A stretch of DNA of 40,216 nt, from positions 1-40,216 of the forward strand of contig CAYMUX010000016.1 in the NCBI GenBank assembly GCA_964393845.1, in the 5' to 3' direction. Position 1 is the first letter of the stretch. Every line of letters begins with the position of its first letter. The notes below the pieces were generated by a model that was given only the letters and a program-made list of their open reading frames with translations, was not told the DNA's origin and searched no databases. Positions 1 through 8,792 of the stretch are shown here, one piece after another. Position numbers and translations under genes: made by a program. The stretch comes from UBA6902 sp964393845. Its GTDB lineage: Bacteria; Nitrospirota; Thermodesulfovibrionia; UBA6902.

Positions 1-5
1 AATAT

Positions 6-38
6 AAAAAATCATCCGGGGCGTGGCGCTGCCACCCG
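6..38 (-). terminator. Putative intrinsic terminator after the methyltransferase gene
   Basis: Read on the minus strand, directly after the stop of the methyltransferase, the sequence has a perfect 5-bp stem GTGGC-AGC-GCCAC. GC-rich arms (CGG/CCCG) extend it, and a run of six T follows four to five bases later. This is the classical rho-independent layout, and it would close the minus-strand polysaccharide cluster. The outer part of the stem has a bulge, so strength is uncertain. Confidence 0.5.
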
Positions 39-49
39 TAACTGAATGG

Positions 50-679
50 TTACATTACAAATCCAATTGTAAAACTCAATATTTTCAATTTTATGATATT
101 ATATTTTGTTATCCCGGATTTCTCCAGAATATTGATAATATCTTTTTCTCCCAATAGATTCATGTAATCAGCTGTGCCCCATGACTTACCAATCATTACC
201 AAAATCTTATCGAATATTTTTTTAGGCAAATAGTGAAGAAATAAAAGCCTCGTATGTGACTCATATATAAAATTTTTATTAGGAGTAGTTATAAATGCGC
301 GTTTGGTTGTTCTCGATATTTCTTTCAAAAAAAACTCTTGAGCTTTTCTATCGCCAACATGCTCTATAACAGCGTTGCACCAGCAAATTTCAAATTCTTT
401 ATCTTTAAAGGGGAATTTACCCCCTTGATATATAATAGTTTTAACATAAGGGTATCTTTTACAAAATTCCTCATAGTTATCTACTCCCAATACAGTAATA
501 TTTTCAGGATACGGATATTCTTTTTCCAGAATATTATCACTCTTCTGATATTCACTTTCTGTTGCACCAACATCCAGAATTTTTGCTTCAGGGGAAGGTT
601 GAATAAATTCAATAAACATATTATATTTCTTCAACCTGTTTCTATTAATGATAATATCGCTAATTTCCCGGATTTTCAT
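50..679 (-). CDS. Class I SAM-dependent methyltransferase
   Basis: A 209-residue protein with the Methyltransf_11-like Rossmann pattern. Motif I is ILDVGATES near residues 34-42, an acidic residue (GVDNYEEF) ends the second strand near residue 66, and the post-II/III stretch FPFKDKEFEICWCNAVIEHV lies near residues 90-109. The usual GxGxG is relaxed to GATES, which is common in sugar or lipid methyltransferases of glycan clusters. It is the last gene of the minus-strand polysaccharide cluster, so methylation of a glycan residue or chain end is the likely role (inference). Acceptor and position are unknown. The ATG at 679 is the only start that keeps the N-terminal helix. Confidence 0.75.
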   Translation of the reverse strand: MKIREISDIIINRNRLKKYNMFIEFIQPSPEAKILDVGATESEYQKSDNILEKEYPYPENITVLGVDNYEEFCKRYPYVKTIIYQGGKFPFKDKEFEICWCNAVIEHVGDRKAQEFFLKEISRTTKRAFITTPNKNFIYESHTRLLFLHYLPKKIFDKILVMIGKSWGTADYMNLLGEKDIINILEKSGITKYNIIKLKILSFTIGFVM

Positions 680-691
680 TGTTTAGTCTTT

Positions 692-997
692 TTAAATTTC
701 TATTGCAGACACTGAATACAGCTCAATTGTAAATTCAAAGGGATTGCCTTTACGTAAGAATAATATATACTTCTCTCGGAAGTGGATCCTGTCTTTTTTG
801 TTTTCTTGTTCCATGGATTATAACTCACGGGGAAGCCATTTTTTATTTTCAACTAACTTTAGTATATCCTCAAAACAAAACATTAATCGAGGATACAGTG
901 GAGTTAATATTTTTCATTTAAAGCTCCGAACTGCAAATAAAGAGACAGTACATTCAAGACCAAATAAAATTAAGGCAATCTTACATATTGTTTTCAT
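692..997 (-). pseudogene. Stop-interrupted reading frame, possible N-terminal relic of a CapK/phenylacetate-CoA ligase-like protein
   Basis: From an ATG at 997, which overlaps the last 17 bases of the upstream GT4 gene, one frame runs 102 codons to 692. It is broken by an in-frame TGA (after ...FAVRSFK) and an in-frame TAA at 818-820. The middle piece reads KILTPLYPRLMFCFEDILKL followed by VENKKWLPREL. That resembles the start of CapK-like adenylate-forming proteins (a hydrophobic LYP segment, then an E-x-x-x-WLSREEL helix). The last 41 residues match nothing I recognise. I read it as a decayed gene at the operon end; the family call is weak. Confidence 0.3.
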
Positions 998-2084
998 AAA
1001 TTTCTTGAGTTTTCTGAGCACAGTTTATTATTGAAAATTTAGAATTAACATCCTCAATGGAACTTTTTGTGATTTTAGCTATCAATTCTTTATCATTCAA
1101 AGTAATTATAATTTGCTCCGCAATGACCTCAGTATCTTCCGAGTCACATAAGAAGCCGTTTTCCTTATGCCTTATGATTTCTGGAATTGCTCCGCCATTA
1201 AATGCAAATACAGGGGTCCCTGCTGCCATAGCTTCAAGCAATACTACTCCAAAACCTTCGCCAACAGAGGTGAACAATAAGGCATCAAACGACTTTAAAA
1301 GATTAGGAATATCTCTCCTGAAACCTAATAATTTAAAATGGTCATTAATTTTATATTCAGCAATGAGTTCTCTGCAACCCGTTAACTCCGGTCCGTCTCC
1401 CACCATAATGAAATAAAACTTATCATTCCTTTTAATTAACTCTGCTGCAATTTTAATAAATAAATCTGGTCTCTTAAACCTTTGCATTCTTCCAACAAAC
1501 CCAATAACGTAATCATTCTTTTTTTTAATGAGATTTATGTCCCCGTGTGGAGAAGGAATATTATATTTATCTATTCGAACCCCATTATATACTACAACTA
1601 TCTTAACTGGATTTAGTTGAAAACTTTCTACTAATTTTTGTTTAACAAACTCAGATATGGCAATAAACACATGGTATGAATTTGAAAACAATTTATAGAA
1701 TATTTTTCTCTTTTTAAATATATCATCTGCCCCGGGGCTTACATGCTCTGTAAAGATTTTTTTTGGTTTTTTAAGATATGCAATTATCAAATTTATAATA
1801 ATATTTTCAGTATGTGAATGTATAATATCAAATCTTTCTCGATATAAATATTTAATAAATCCCAAGGCTCCAAATATATCGTAGCCGCTTTTCATTCCAA
1901 TAAAATTAACATTTGTTCTCACCTTCTGAATCTCTTCAAAGATCGGGCCCTTGCCTGAAAGAAAGCATAAATGCACTTCATATTTTGAAGGGTCAAAGTA
2001 TTCAATAATTGTTGTTACATACTCCTCCGCTCCCCCTATATCCCCTGTCCATAAAAGATGTAAAACCTTTTTTTTAATGTTCAT
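981..2084 (-). CDS. Glycosyltransferase family 4 (GT-B fold)
   Basis: 367 residues. The N-terminal half begins VLHLLWTGDIGGAEEYVTTI, the glycine-rich acceptor-side loop of GT4 enzymes. The C-terminal half has the Glycos_transf_1 signature: IGFVGRMQRFKRPDLFIKIA, MVGDGPE, and the donor-binding EX7E element EGFGVVLLEAMAAGTPV with GGAIPEII after it. Length and motifs are complete, so it should be active, adding a sugar from a nucleotide-sugar donor on the cytoplasmic face. The donor cannot be read from sequence. It follows the Wzy/WaaL-like gene by 57 bp in the same direction, consistent with one transcript. Confidence 0.85.
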   Translation of the reverse strand: MNIKKKVLHLLWTGDIGGAEEYVTTIIEYFDPSKYEVHLCFLSGKGPIFEEIQKVRTNVNFIGMKSGYDIFGALGFIKYLYRERFDIIHSHTENIIINLIIAYLKKPKKIFTEHVSPGADDIFKKRKIFYKLFSNSYHVFIAISEFVKQKLVESFQLNPVKIVVVYNGVRIDKYNIPSPHGDINLIKKKNDYVIGFVGRMQRFKRPDLFIKIAAELIKRNDKFYFIMVGDGPELTGCRELIAEYKINDHFKLLGFRRDIPNLLKSFDALLFTSVGEGFGVVLLEAMAAGTPVFAFNGGAIPEIIRHKENGFLCDSEDTEVIAEQIIITLNDKELIAKITKSSIEDVNSKFSIINCAQKTQEIYENNM

Positions 2085-2141
2085 GACTTGTTCACCAGCT
2101 TAAATATCCTATAAGCAATTCTCTCAAAAGGAGAGCGTTTC

Positions 2142-3587
2142 TTAACTGTTTGACAATTCAATTTCACCATTTATTCTGTTTTTTGATAGTAATCCTGCTA
2201 CAATTCCTGCTAAATACCAAAATTTTAACTCCGTATAACCATCTCCACCCACAGTAAACGTCACAGAAAAACCTGTTAAATATAAAAAAGCAAAAAGTGC
2301 TAACTTCACATCATTTTGAACCTCACCGCGCATTTTAATAATCCTATAGGAGTAATATATACTTCCGTAAAGCATAACCATAAGAAAAAAAAGTCCTCCA
2401 ATTCCGAAAATACTCAAAATCGACAGATAAGCGCCATGTCCTCCTATTGCTGCCTGACTTTCTATAAATTCAATATATTTTATTGCTTCCGGATACTTTG
2501 TAAAAAAATCTTCTTGAGCTCTTATCTTCTCAAAACCTATTCCTTTTCCGAATATAGGAGATGATTGAAATATTTCAAGCCTATATAAAAAAGAATAGTA
2601 CCTTGCGTCAGACTGCTTCTTTAATCCTCCTTCTGTGGCAAATACTCTGCCATATTTCATTTTAGAGAAGGTAATGTCTGATAAAAACAATATATATATT
2701 CCCGTACCTATCAATAAGACCGAAATAACGGGGAATAAATATTTTCTATTTATAAAAATAACATACGCGCTTAATGATAAAATTATAGCCGGCAACTGTG
2801 ATCTTCCCCCGCCTAAAAGTAAAAATACAAACATTTGGATAAAAATAATTATAAAAGAAAATCCCCACTTTCTCTTGTGAAACACACATAACAATAAAAC
2901 GCATACTAAAGTCGCAATTATTCTTAAAGGGAGACTATGATACTGATATTTATCATCCCATGCGTCGGCACTTGGCCCCATAGAAAGTAATGCCGACGTA
3001 TTAATGCGTCCGGTAAAAGATTCAATTATAAATAAATAGCCTACCGATATCGCCAATATAAGGCTTATCAGAAGCCATCTATCAACATTTACTTCATTGT
3101 TCTTAAAAAACCAGTAACTACATAAAAAGGTGGTAACACCAATAACCACCTGATAATAAGCTCTTATCCCTCCTGATTTCAATGCAGATCCAAATACTTT
3201 CTGTCCCATAACCGGATTATTTATATAATGTACTATCGACCATAAAACCAGAATACCAATAGCTACAAAATATAAGGACGCTTTACTGGAAAAAAAAGAT
3301 TGCCTCCTTATTAATAGCTCTAATACAGCAAGAATACATAAAACGGGTGACATTGTTTCGGCAAGTGTATTCATGGGCATATTTAAATAAGAAGGAAGTG
3401 CTACGGGAAAAAAAATCATTAAAGAAAATAAAATGAATTTATGTTTCCATGGTAATAAAAGAAAGCAAACGGATCCTGCAAATAATATACTTACAGAAAT
3501 ATATTGATCAGAAATAACAAAACCAGATAAATACTTAGCAATATAAATGGTTAATACTAATTTTATTGTTAAAATAAAATATTTCAC
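2142..3587 (-). CDS. O-antigen polymerase/ligase-like membrane protein (Wzy/WaaL, Wzy_C family)
   Basis: A 481-residue polytopic protein with about 11-12 predicted membrane segments and a large extracytoplasmic loop in the second half. The segment FVFLLLGGGRSQLPAI (near residues 250-265) resembles the Arg-containing start of the Wzy_C domain. The loop near residues 325-385 carries YSFLYRLEIFQSSPIFGKG and a later GGHGAY, a common pattern in bacterial O-antigen ligase and polymerase proteins. It probably polymerises repeat units or transfers the glycan to an acceptor in the periplasm. Polymerase and ligase cannot be told apart from sequence. It sits among glycosyltransferases with no other Wzy candidate in the window, which favours polymerase. 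Confidence 0.75.
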   Translation of the reverse strand: MKYFILTIKLVLTIYIAKYLSGFVISDQYISVSILFAGSVCFLLLPWKHKFILFSLMIFFPVALPSYLNMPMNTLAETMSPVLCILAVLELLIRRQSFFSSKASLYFVAIGILVLWSIVHYINNPVMGQKVFGSALKSGGIRAYYQVVIGVTTFLCSYWFFKNNEVNVDRWLLISLILAISVGYLFIIESFTGRINTSALLSMGPSADAWDDKYQYHSLPLRIIATLVCVLLLCVFHKRKWGFSFIIIFIQMFVFLLLGGGRSQLPAIILSLSAYVIFINRKYLFPVISVLLIGTGIYILFLSDITFSKMKYGRVFATEGGLKKQSDARYYSFLYRLEIFQSSPIFGKGIGFEKIRAQEDFFTKYPEAIKYIEFIESQAAIGGHGAYLSILSIFGIGGLFFLMVMLYGSIYYSYRIIKMRGEVQNDVKLALFAFLYLTGFSVTFTVGGDGYTELKFWYLAGIVAGLLSKNRINGEIELSNS

Positions 3588-3639
3588 GACAGAGATCTGT
3601 ACAACAATTGCATGCGTTTTGTGATAAGAAATATGTTCT

Positions 3640-4554
3640 TCATCCGTTTAATAATGATCTCAACATATTTATTTTTCTTGTGATCTTATCATTCTTTCTA
3701 AATATTAAAAAAACTTCTAATATTACTACTTCAATAAACCAGACAATAAAACATAATGTCTTAAAAAGAGCAGAATAAGCGCTGCTTCTTACTTTTGTAA
3801 AATAAAGACATGCTCCTTTAAAACAGGATAGTAATAATTTAAAATTTTCATCATTTTTACTGGCAGAGCCCTTATGAATATGTTTAACAACAGTCAAAGG
3901 GAAATATATACATTTATACCCGCTATTCTTTACTCTGTGACAAAACTCACTATCCTCATAGTACATAAAAAAATTTATATCAAATAGGCCTACCTCTTCA
4001 TAGACCTGTCGTCTAACAAACATTGAACAGCCTGAAATCACATCAACTTCAAATGGTTCATTTAATGGATAACTCTTATATTTATTCAATTGAAACAAAA
4101 ACCAAGCCTTTGATTTAATGATCCCGAGAGTAAAGAAAATAAACTCCGAAGAAAGTGACGGGAACTTATAATAGTTTTCTTGTAACTGCCCATTCGGGAA
4201 AATCACCTTTGTTCCAATTATCCCCGCATTTTGATTTAAATCCCCATAACATACAATCTTGTCTATGACATCTTTTTCTATCTCAGTGTCACTATTTAAA
4301 ACATACAGATATCGGCCCAACGCAATTTCTGCTGCCTGGTTGTTTGCCCTGCCAAACCCAACATTTTCCTTATTTGCAATTATCCTGACATCAGGGAAGG
4401 AGGCTCTTATTTCTTCAATACTACCATCGGAGGAAGCATTGTCTACCAGAATGATCTCAAATGAATATATCGTTTTTGAAGCATAAACAAATCTAATGCA
4501 GTTAGCGGTTAAATCCTTTGTATTATAATTAACTATAATTACCGAAACGTCCAT
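3640..4554 (-). CDS. Glycosyltransferase family 2 (rhamnosyltransferase-like) with C-terminal membrane anchor
   Basis: 304 residues with a full GT-A domain. The N-terminus is MDVSVIIVNYNTKDLTANCI, followed by IILVDNASSDGS, then NKENVGFGRANNQAA (nucleotide and base contacts), and the metal-binding DXD equivalent YVLNSDTEIEKDV. The acceptor region has DVISGCSMFVRRQVYEEVG and FFMYYEDSEFCHRVKNSGYK, typical of the WcaE/RfbF/rhamnosyltransferase subfamily. A hydrophobic segment near residues 262-285 may tether it to the inner membrane. Likely role: adds a sugar to the lipid-linked repeat unit. The donor is unknown; rhamnose is only suggested by subfamily. Confidence 0.85.
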   Translation of the reverse strand: MDVSVIIVNYNTKDLTANCIRFVYASKTIYSFEIILVDNASSDGSIEEIRASFPDVRIIANKENVGFGRANNQAAEIALGRYLYVLNSDTEIEKDVIDKIVCYGDLNQNAGIIGTKVIFPNGQLQENYYKFPSLSSEFIFFTLGIIKSKAWFLFQLNKYKSYPLNEPFEVDVISGCSMFVRRQVYEEVGLFDINFFMYYEDSEFCHRVKNSGYKCIYFPLTVVKHIHKGSASKNDENFKLLLSCFKGACLYFTKVRSSAYSALFKTLCFIVWFIEVVILEVFLIFRKNDKITRKINMLRSLLNG

Positions 4555-4619
4555 TTAATTTGTCGTGGTTTAGAATTGATTCAGTAATAAATTAATACTT
4601 CTATCTATATTGTGTGGGC

Positions 4620-6224
4620 CTATTCTATATACCCCAGCGAACGAAGACGTTCCTTTACCATCTCTTCACTTTCTTCATCATATCCACGCTTTTCCGGAGA
4701 TTGTCTGTTCACGACCTCCTCCATAAGAACTTTGCCTTCTTTTTTAAGAATGGACCCGGCAACTTTACCATCCATATCCGACGGTACGGGAAGTCCAAGC
4801 AGATAAAGACAAGTCGGCACAATATCTATCAGACAAAGGTCATTTCGAAGCTCACCTTTTATATTATTGCCATATGCAATGAATACTCCTTCGGGATGAT
4901 GAATTCCGGGGAAAGATATATTTTTTTCAAACGCAACATCATGAAACATTCTTGAGACAGAGTATCCTTCACGGGGAATCGCAATAAGCATATTGCCCTT
5001 ATCACATTCGGTTCTTCCATAAGCTTTATTTAATGACAGAATACTGTCAAACACCGGCTCGCCTTTTTCATTGCACATATTTTTCAAAATGTCTTTACAG
5101 GTTTCAGCATAATTTTCATCCTTAATATAAATAAATGCATTCTGACTCCCCATTACCATTACGGCATAGCTTTTGTCCCACATTACCGGAATACTCTCAT
5201 AGATGCTCCTCTGTTTTATTTTTTCATGAGTCGTCACCGAACGCTCAACTCTTAGAGCATCACGAACTTTTTTCTGGAGCGAATACCCCAGCTTTATAAA
5301 AGGATTGTCAGAGTTTTTCATACTCTTTTTCAAGTTACTTAAAAATAAGTTATTGTTTTCTCTCATTAGAAGCCCGGACTTTTCATGTGCTACATTGGGG
5401 AATATGACCCCTCTGTGATCTGTAAAACCATGGTCTGAAATAATTATAAGACTGGTTTCTTCACTATCTGCAATATCCCAGAGACTGCCTATAGAATTGT
5501 CTATCTTTCTGTAAAAATTTCTTATTGCCTCATGTAGGGGTTTCGAGCCTACCCCATTTACAGACTCTGCTATCTTGTCCCACAATGCATGCTGGATATA
5601 ATCGGTTTCCTGAAAATGGACCATGGACACATCCCACTCATATTCTGAAAGCAAATATTGAGCGACTTTTACTTTCACATCAATTATTTTTTCCAGTTCC
5701 ATGATGTATTTCAACGCGTTAGTTTCATTGGAAACTTTTTTCATGTCCCATGCGTCCATTACTGGGACATAATCGGGATATTTTTTATTTATAATTTCTT
5801 TTATGGATGGTGAATTGCAATATGAAGAATCCTTTGAAGGCGTATCCATTCCGGATATTAATATCCCGTTAACATCATAGACAGGATACGTATAAGGGAC
5901 ATTCATTGATATAATTTTTTTATTGTGACGGCTGAGTATCTGCCATATCGTCTCACTCTGAATATATGAGGAATTTGTAAGATAATCCGCCTTTTTTTCA
6001 ACATCAAAACATCTGAACTCAAAAACACCATGCATATCGGGATGTTTCCCGGTCATAAAAGACGACCAGGCCGGCGCAGTAACCGGAGGTATCACAGACC
6101 GGAGAATCCCGCTGCTTCCACCCTTAACCATTTCTTTCAAGAATGGCATCGTACCATTACTTATCAGAGGTTTTATTGCCGTCCATGAAGCTCCATCAAT
6201 ACCAATGATCATGATCCTGCTCAT
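4620..6224 (-). CDS. Alkaline-phosphatase-superfamily phosphodiesterase/phosphotransferase
   Basis: 534 residues, type I phosphodiesterase/nucleotide pyrophosphatase class. The first metal ligand is in MIIGIDGASW (residues 5-14). The expected nucleophile Thr is in PPVTAPAWSSFMTGKHP (near residues 46-62). Further metal ligands are in FQETDYIQHALWD, IIISDHGFTDH and GIHHPEGVFIAYG. The protein ends RLRSLGYIE, a tail typical of this family. No signal peptide or membrane anchor is visible. It overlaps the flippase gene by 4 bp, so the two are probably translationally coupled. In a glycan cluster it may add or remove a phospho-substituent (inference); the substrate is not known. Confidence 0.8.
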   Translation of the reverse strand: MSRIMIIGIDGASWTAIKPLISNGTMPFLKEMVKGGSSGILRSVIPPVTAPAWSSFMTGKHPDMHGVFEFRCFDVEKKADYLTNSSYIQSETIWQILSRHNKKIISMNVPYTYPVYDVNGILISGMDTPSKDSSYCNSPSIKEIINKKYPDYVPVMDAWDMKKVSNETNALKYIMELEKIIDVKVKVAQYLLSEYEWDVSMVHFQETDYIQHALWDKIAESVNGVGSKPLHEAIRNFYRKIDNSIGSLWDIADSEETSLIIISDHGFTDHRGVIFPNVAHEKSGLLMRENNNLFLSNLKKSMKNSDNPFIKLGYSLQKKVRDALRVERSVTTHEKIKQRSIYESIPVMWDKSYAVMVMGSQNAFIYIKDENYAETCKDILKNMCNEKGEPVFDSILSLNKAYGRTECDKGNMLIAIPREGYSVSRMFHDVAFEKNISFPGIHHPEGVFIAYGNNIKGELRNDLCLIDIVPTCLYLLGLPVPSDMDGKVAGSILKKEGKVLMEEVVNRQSPEKRGYDEESEEMVKERLRSLGYIE

Positions 6225-7696
6225 AAAGCTGCCTCTCTCGTTTTGAAGGTTAATGAATTCTTGATGAATTCCAGAAGTGTAACAAATAGTTTACGGTCAA
6301 TTACAAACAGTGAAGTACTTCCAAAAATCAAATAAAATAAGGTTATAAAAAAAGCATTTGTTATATCATTACTGATCAATCGATCTCTTATTAAATAATT
6401 ATAAGATAATCCTATAACTAAAAAAATAAGACCAAGGAACAGACCTGTTCTGATTTGTTTTAGCACAGTCTGATATTCAACCTTCAGAACACGTGAACAT
6501 ATAAATAAATTTATAGGCGAAAAAAAACATGTCAATATCACATGTGCAAACGCAAGGGCTACGATACTTTGTTGAGCAGTATAATAATAAACAGGTACCG
6601 ATGCTAATACCCTGACAGAGAAAAACTTAACACCTATTTCCGGTCTCCCGACCGCCTTATAAACTTCAGTATTTACTCCGACTATTGACCCAATCATTGA
6701 ATTCAATGCAACTAACTGCAAAATCGGTATAGTCGAAAACCATTTATTGCCTAAAAGGACAGGGATAACAAATGGCATAACAAATATAAATGCAATACTT
6801 GTGGGAATGCTTGCAATTGAAATCCATTTAACATAAGAAAGATATTTATCTCCTAACTCGTTAAGATTTCTGTGTAGTTTACAAAAAACAGGATAAACAA
6901 CATTAAAAAAAGGCGCCCCAATTAATTCAAGCGGCAGCATGCCGTAAGTATTACCCATCCTGTAAAAACCAAGACTTGACGCCCCCAGAAAACGCCCTGC
7001 GAATAAATCACCTACCCTGACCATCAACCAGCCGAGTATATTCTGTATGCTTACAAACGACCCGAACCGAAACATACTATTGAACAACTTCATATCAGTA
7101 GTCAGTCTTGGACGCCAATCAATCACACACCATACTACCAAAGCCGTTCCGGCGATCCCCACTAAATTGCCCATTACTAATGAAACAGCTCCAAATCCCA
7201 TAAATGCCATTACTACAGAGGTAACACCTGATAAAAGTTGAGGAATTAACTTCCTGTAAAATAATGCTTTAAATTTAAGGTCTCTGAGCAGCATTGCCAG
7301 AGGGATCTCTGAAAATGGTTGTATTATAAATGTCAGTCCAAGAATTCTGAGTAAAGAAATTACCTCGTTATTTCTAAAGTATTCTGCTGCATACGGCGCA
7401 ATAATCCATATTGATATAAACCAGAAAAAACCGAGGGGCAGTAAAACCAGAAAAGCCAAGTTAGCTATCTTATCAACCTCCCCTTCTTGCTGAACCAAAG
7501 AATTGTATAGCCCTACATCGCTGAAACACTGAAACAGGCTTATTACAGCTAATGCCATCGCTGCAAATCCAAAGTCAGCAGGGGTCAGTAATCGGGCAAG
7601 AATAATTATTATTAACGGATAGAGTCCACGAGCCAAAAAAGTAGACAAGTAAGTCCACTTTATTCCGCTTATTGTTTTTCTTCGAAGTCCTTCCAT
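6221..7696 (-). CDS. Wzx-type lipid-linked oligosaccharide flippase (MOP family, Polysacc_synt)
   Basis: 491 residues with about 12-14 hydrophobic segments and the family's N-terminal signature: RRKTISGIKWTYLSTFLARG, then LARLLTPADFGFAAMALAVI. The first half ends with the amphipathic MFRFGSFVSIQNILGWLMVR repeat that begins the second bundle. Proteins of this type move undecaprenyl-linked repeat units from the cytoplasmic to the periplasmic side of the inner membrane. It lies just upstream of the phosphodiesterase gene (4-bp overlap). Together with the Wzy-like and Wzz-like proteins it defines a Wzx/Wzy-type pathway. Start ATG 7696 gives the expected N-terminus. Confidence 0.9.
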   Translation of the reverse strand: MEGLRRKTISGIKWTYLSTFLARGLYPLIIIILARLLTPADFGFAAMALAVISLFQCFSDVGLYNSLVQQEGEVDKIANLAFLVLLPLGFFWFISIWIIAPYAAEYFRNNEVISLLRILGLTFIIQPFSEIPLAMLLRDLKFKALFYRKLIPQLLSGVTSVVMAFMGFGAVSLVMGNLVGIAGTALVVWCVIDWRPRLTTDMKLFNSMFRFGSFVSIQNILGWLMVRVGDLFAGRFLGASSLGFYRMGNTYGMLPLELIGAPFFNVVYPVFCKLHRNLNELGDKYLSYVKWISIASIPTSIAFIFVMPFVIPVLLGNKWFSTIPILQLVALNSMIGSIVGVNTEVYKAVGRPEIGVKFFSVRVLASVPVYYYTAQQSIVALAFAHVILTCFFSPINLFICSRVLKVEYQTVLKQIRTGLFLGLIFLVIGLSYNYLIRDRLISNDITNAFFITLFYLIFGSTSLFVIDRKLFVTLLEFIKNSLTFKTREAAL

Positions 7697-7778
7697 ACTT
7701 TATTTGGCTGCAGAAATGAAAATCAAAATACGATAGTGGAATATTTGGTTTATAACATCCGACAATTTCATCCTGATT

Positions 7779-8714
7779 TTATTTCTGTTTTTCACTAATC
7801 AATCTTGGTATAGTAACCCTCATACCCGTCTTTCTCCTAAATCCATCGAAAATAGCTTTTAAAATATAGAATGCTGTACTGATTTTTTTATCACAAATAT
7901 ATATCTTGCCTACTGAATCAATGGCTGTAATAACCAATGACTTCAGAACTGTTCTTTTGCCATGCTCCATGTCTATAAATATTCTGTTTCTCATTTCATA
8001 ATATGTATGCCATGGTGTCGTCTTACATACAAAACGTGTTCTTCCCAAGAATTTAACCTCATGGAACATATGACGTTTGTGATAAAGAACGCTCGAAAAA
8101 CAGCGGAATAATTTAAATCCTCCATCCTGCACCCTTGTAATGAATTCACCCTCTCCACAAAATACCATGTCAGCCCGTGGAGGACCAACATGTTCAATAA
8201 CAGATCTGTGTATATATATGCCTATATTGGGACCGCAACCAGTCTCATAGATTTTATCATTAAGCTCAGGAAGAAATTTATTATACGTCTTCCATTCACC
8301 CTCAACTTTAACACAGACAGGTTCTGTAAAATATTTATCCTCAGGAGTTATGTTGGATGACCATATCACAGCTTTTCTTATTTCATCATGCATTTCAACT
8401 GCATTCATTAACTGCCAAAATGCATTCACATCCAATCGCGCATCGTCATCCACCAGCCATACAGCATCGTATCCCTGTTCAAGGGCTGTCTTTACTCCGA
8501 TCTCCTGTCCGCCAAACTGTCCACTATTGTTTTCGAGTTCTATCATCTGTACAAAAGGGAAATTAATTTTAACGTGCTCTACAGTTCCATCTTCACTGGC
8601 ATTGTCAATTACAAATATGCCATCAACTTTCTGCTTTTGATTCATGAAATCATCAAGCAGGTCACATAATTGCTGCTTACGATTGCACGTTACTATCACA
8701 GCTGCGACTTTCAC
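7779..8714 (-). CDS. Glycosyltransferase family 2 (galactofuranosyltransferase-like)
   Basis: 311 residues. The GT-A core begins MKVAAVIVTCNRKQQLCDLL, then IFVIDNASEDGT and IELENNSGQFGGQEIG. The metal site is WLVDDDARLD, the extended DDD form found in GlfT/WbbI-like galactofuranosyl- and rhamnosyltransferases. Downstream, ETGCGPNIGIYIHRSV and MVFCGEGEFITRVQDGGFKL fit the acceptor part of the same subfamily. A Galf-type transferase is plausible, but no UDP-galactopyranose mutase gene is in this window. No transmembrane segment is clear. It is probably cytoplasmic and works on the lipid-linked repeat unit. Confidence 0.8.
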   Translation of the reverse strand: MKVAAVIVTCNRKQQLCDLLDDFMNQKQKVDGIFVIDNASEDGTVEHVKINFPFVQMIELENNSGQFGGQEIGVKTALEQGYDAVWLVDDDARLDVNAFWQLMNAVEMHDEIRKAVIWSSNITPEDKYFTEPVCVKVEGEWKTYNKFLPELNDKIYETGCGPNIGIYIHRSVIEHVGPPRADMVFCGEGEFITRVQDGGFKLFRCFSSVLYHKRHMFHEVKFLGRTRFVCKTTPWHTYYEMRNRIFIDMEHGKRTVLKSLVITAIDSVGKIYICDKKISTAFYILKAIFDGFRRKTGMRVTIPRLISEKQK

Positions 8715-8792
8715 GATTCAATCTCCTGATATATATTTGTAATACAAATTTTCTTCTCTTTGAACATCTTGTCTTGTAAAACTAATGAGCAC

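Noticed and set aside
744..1034. Plus-strand open frame of 96 codons across the gap between the methyltransferase and GT4 genes
   Set aside because: Antisense to the GT4 end and to the relic frame, with no recognisable domain and no ribosome site; likely chance.
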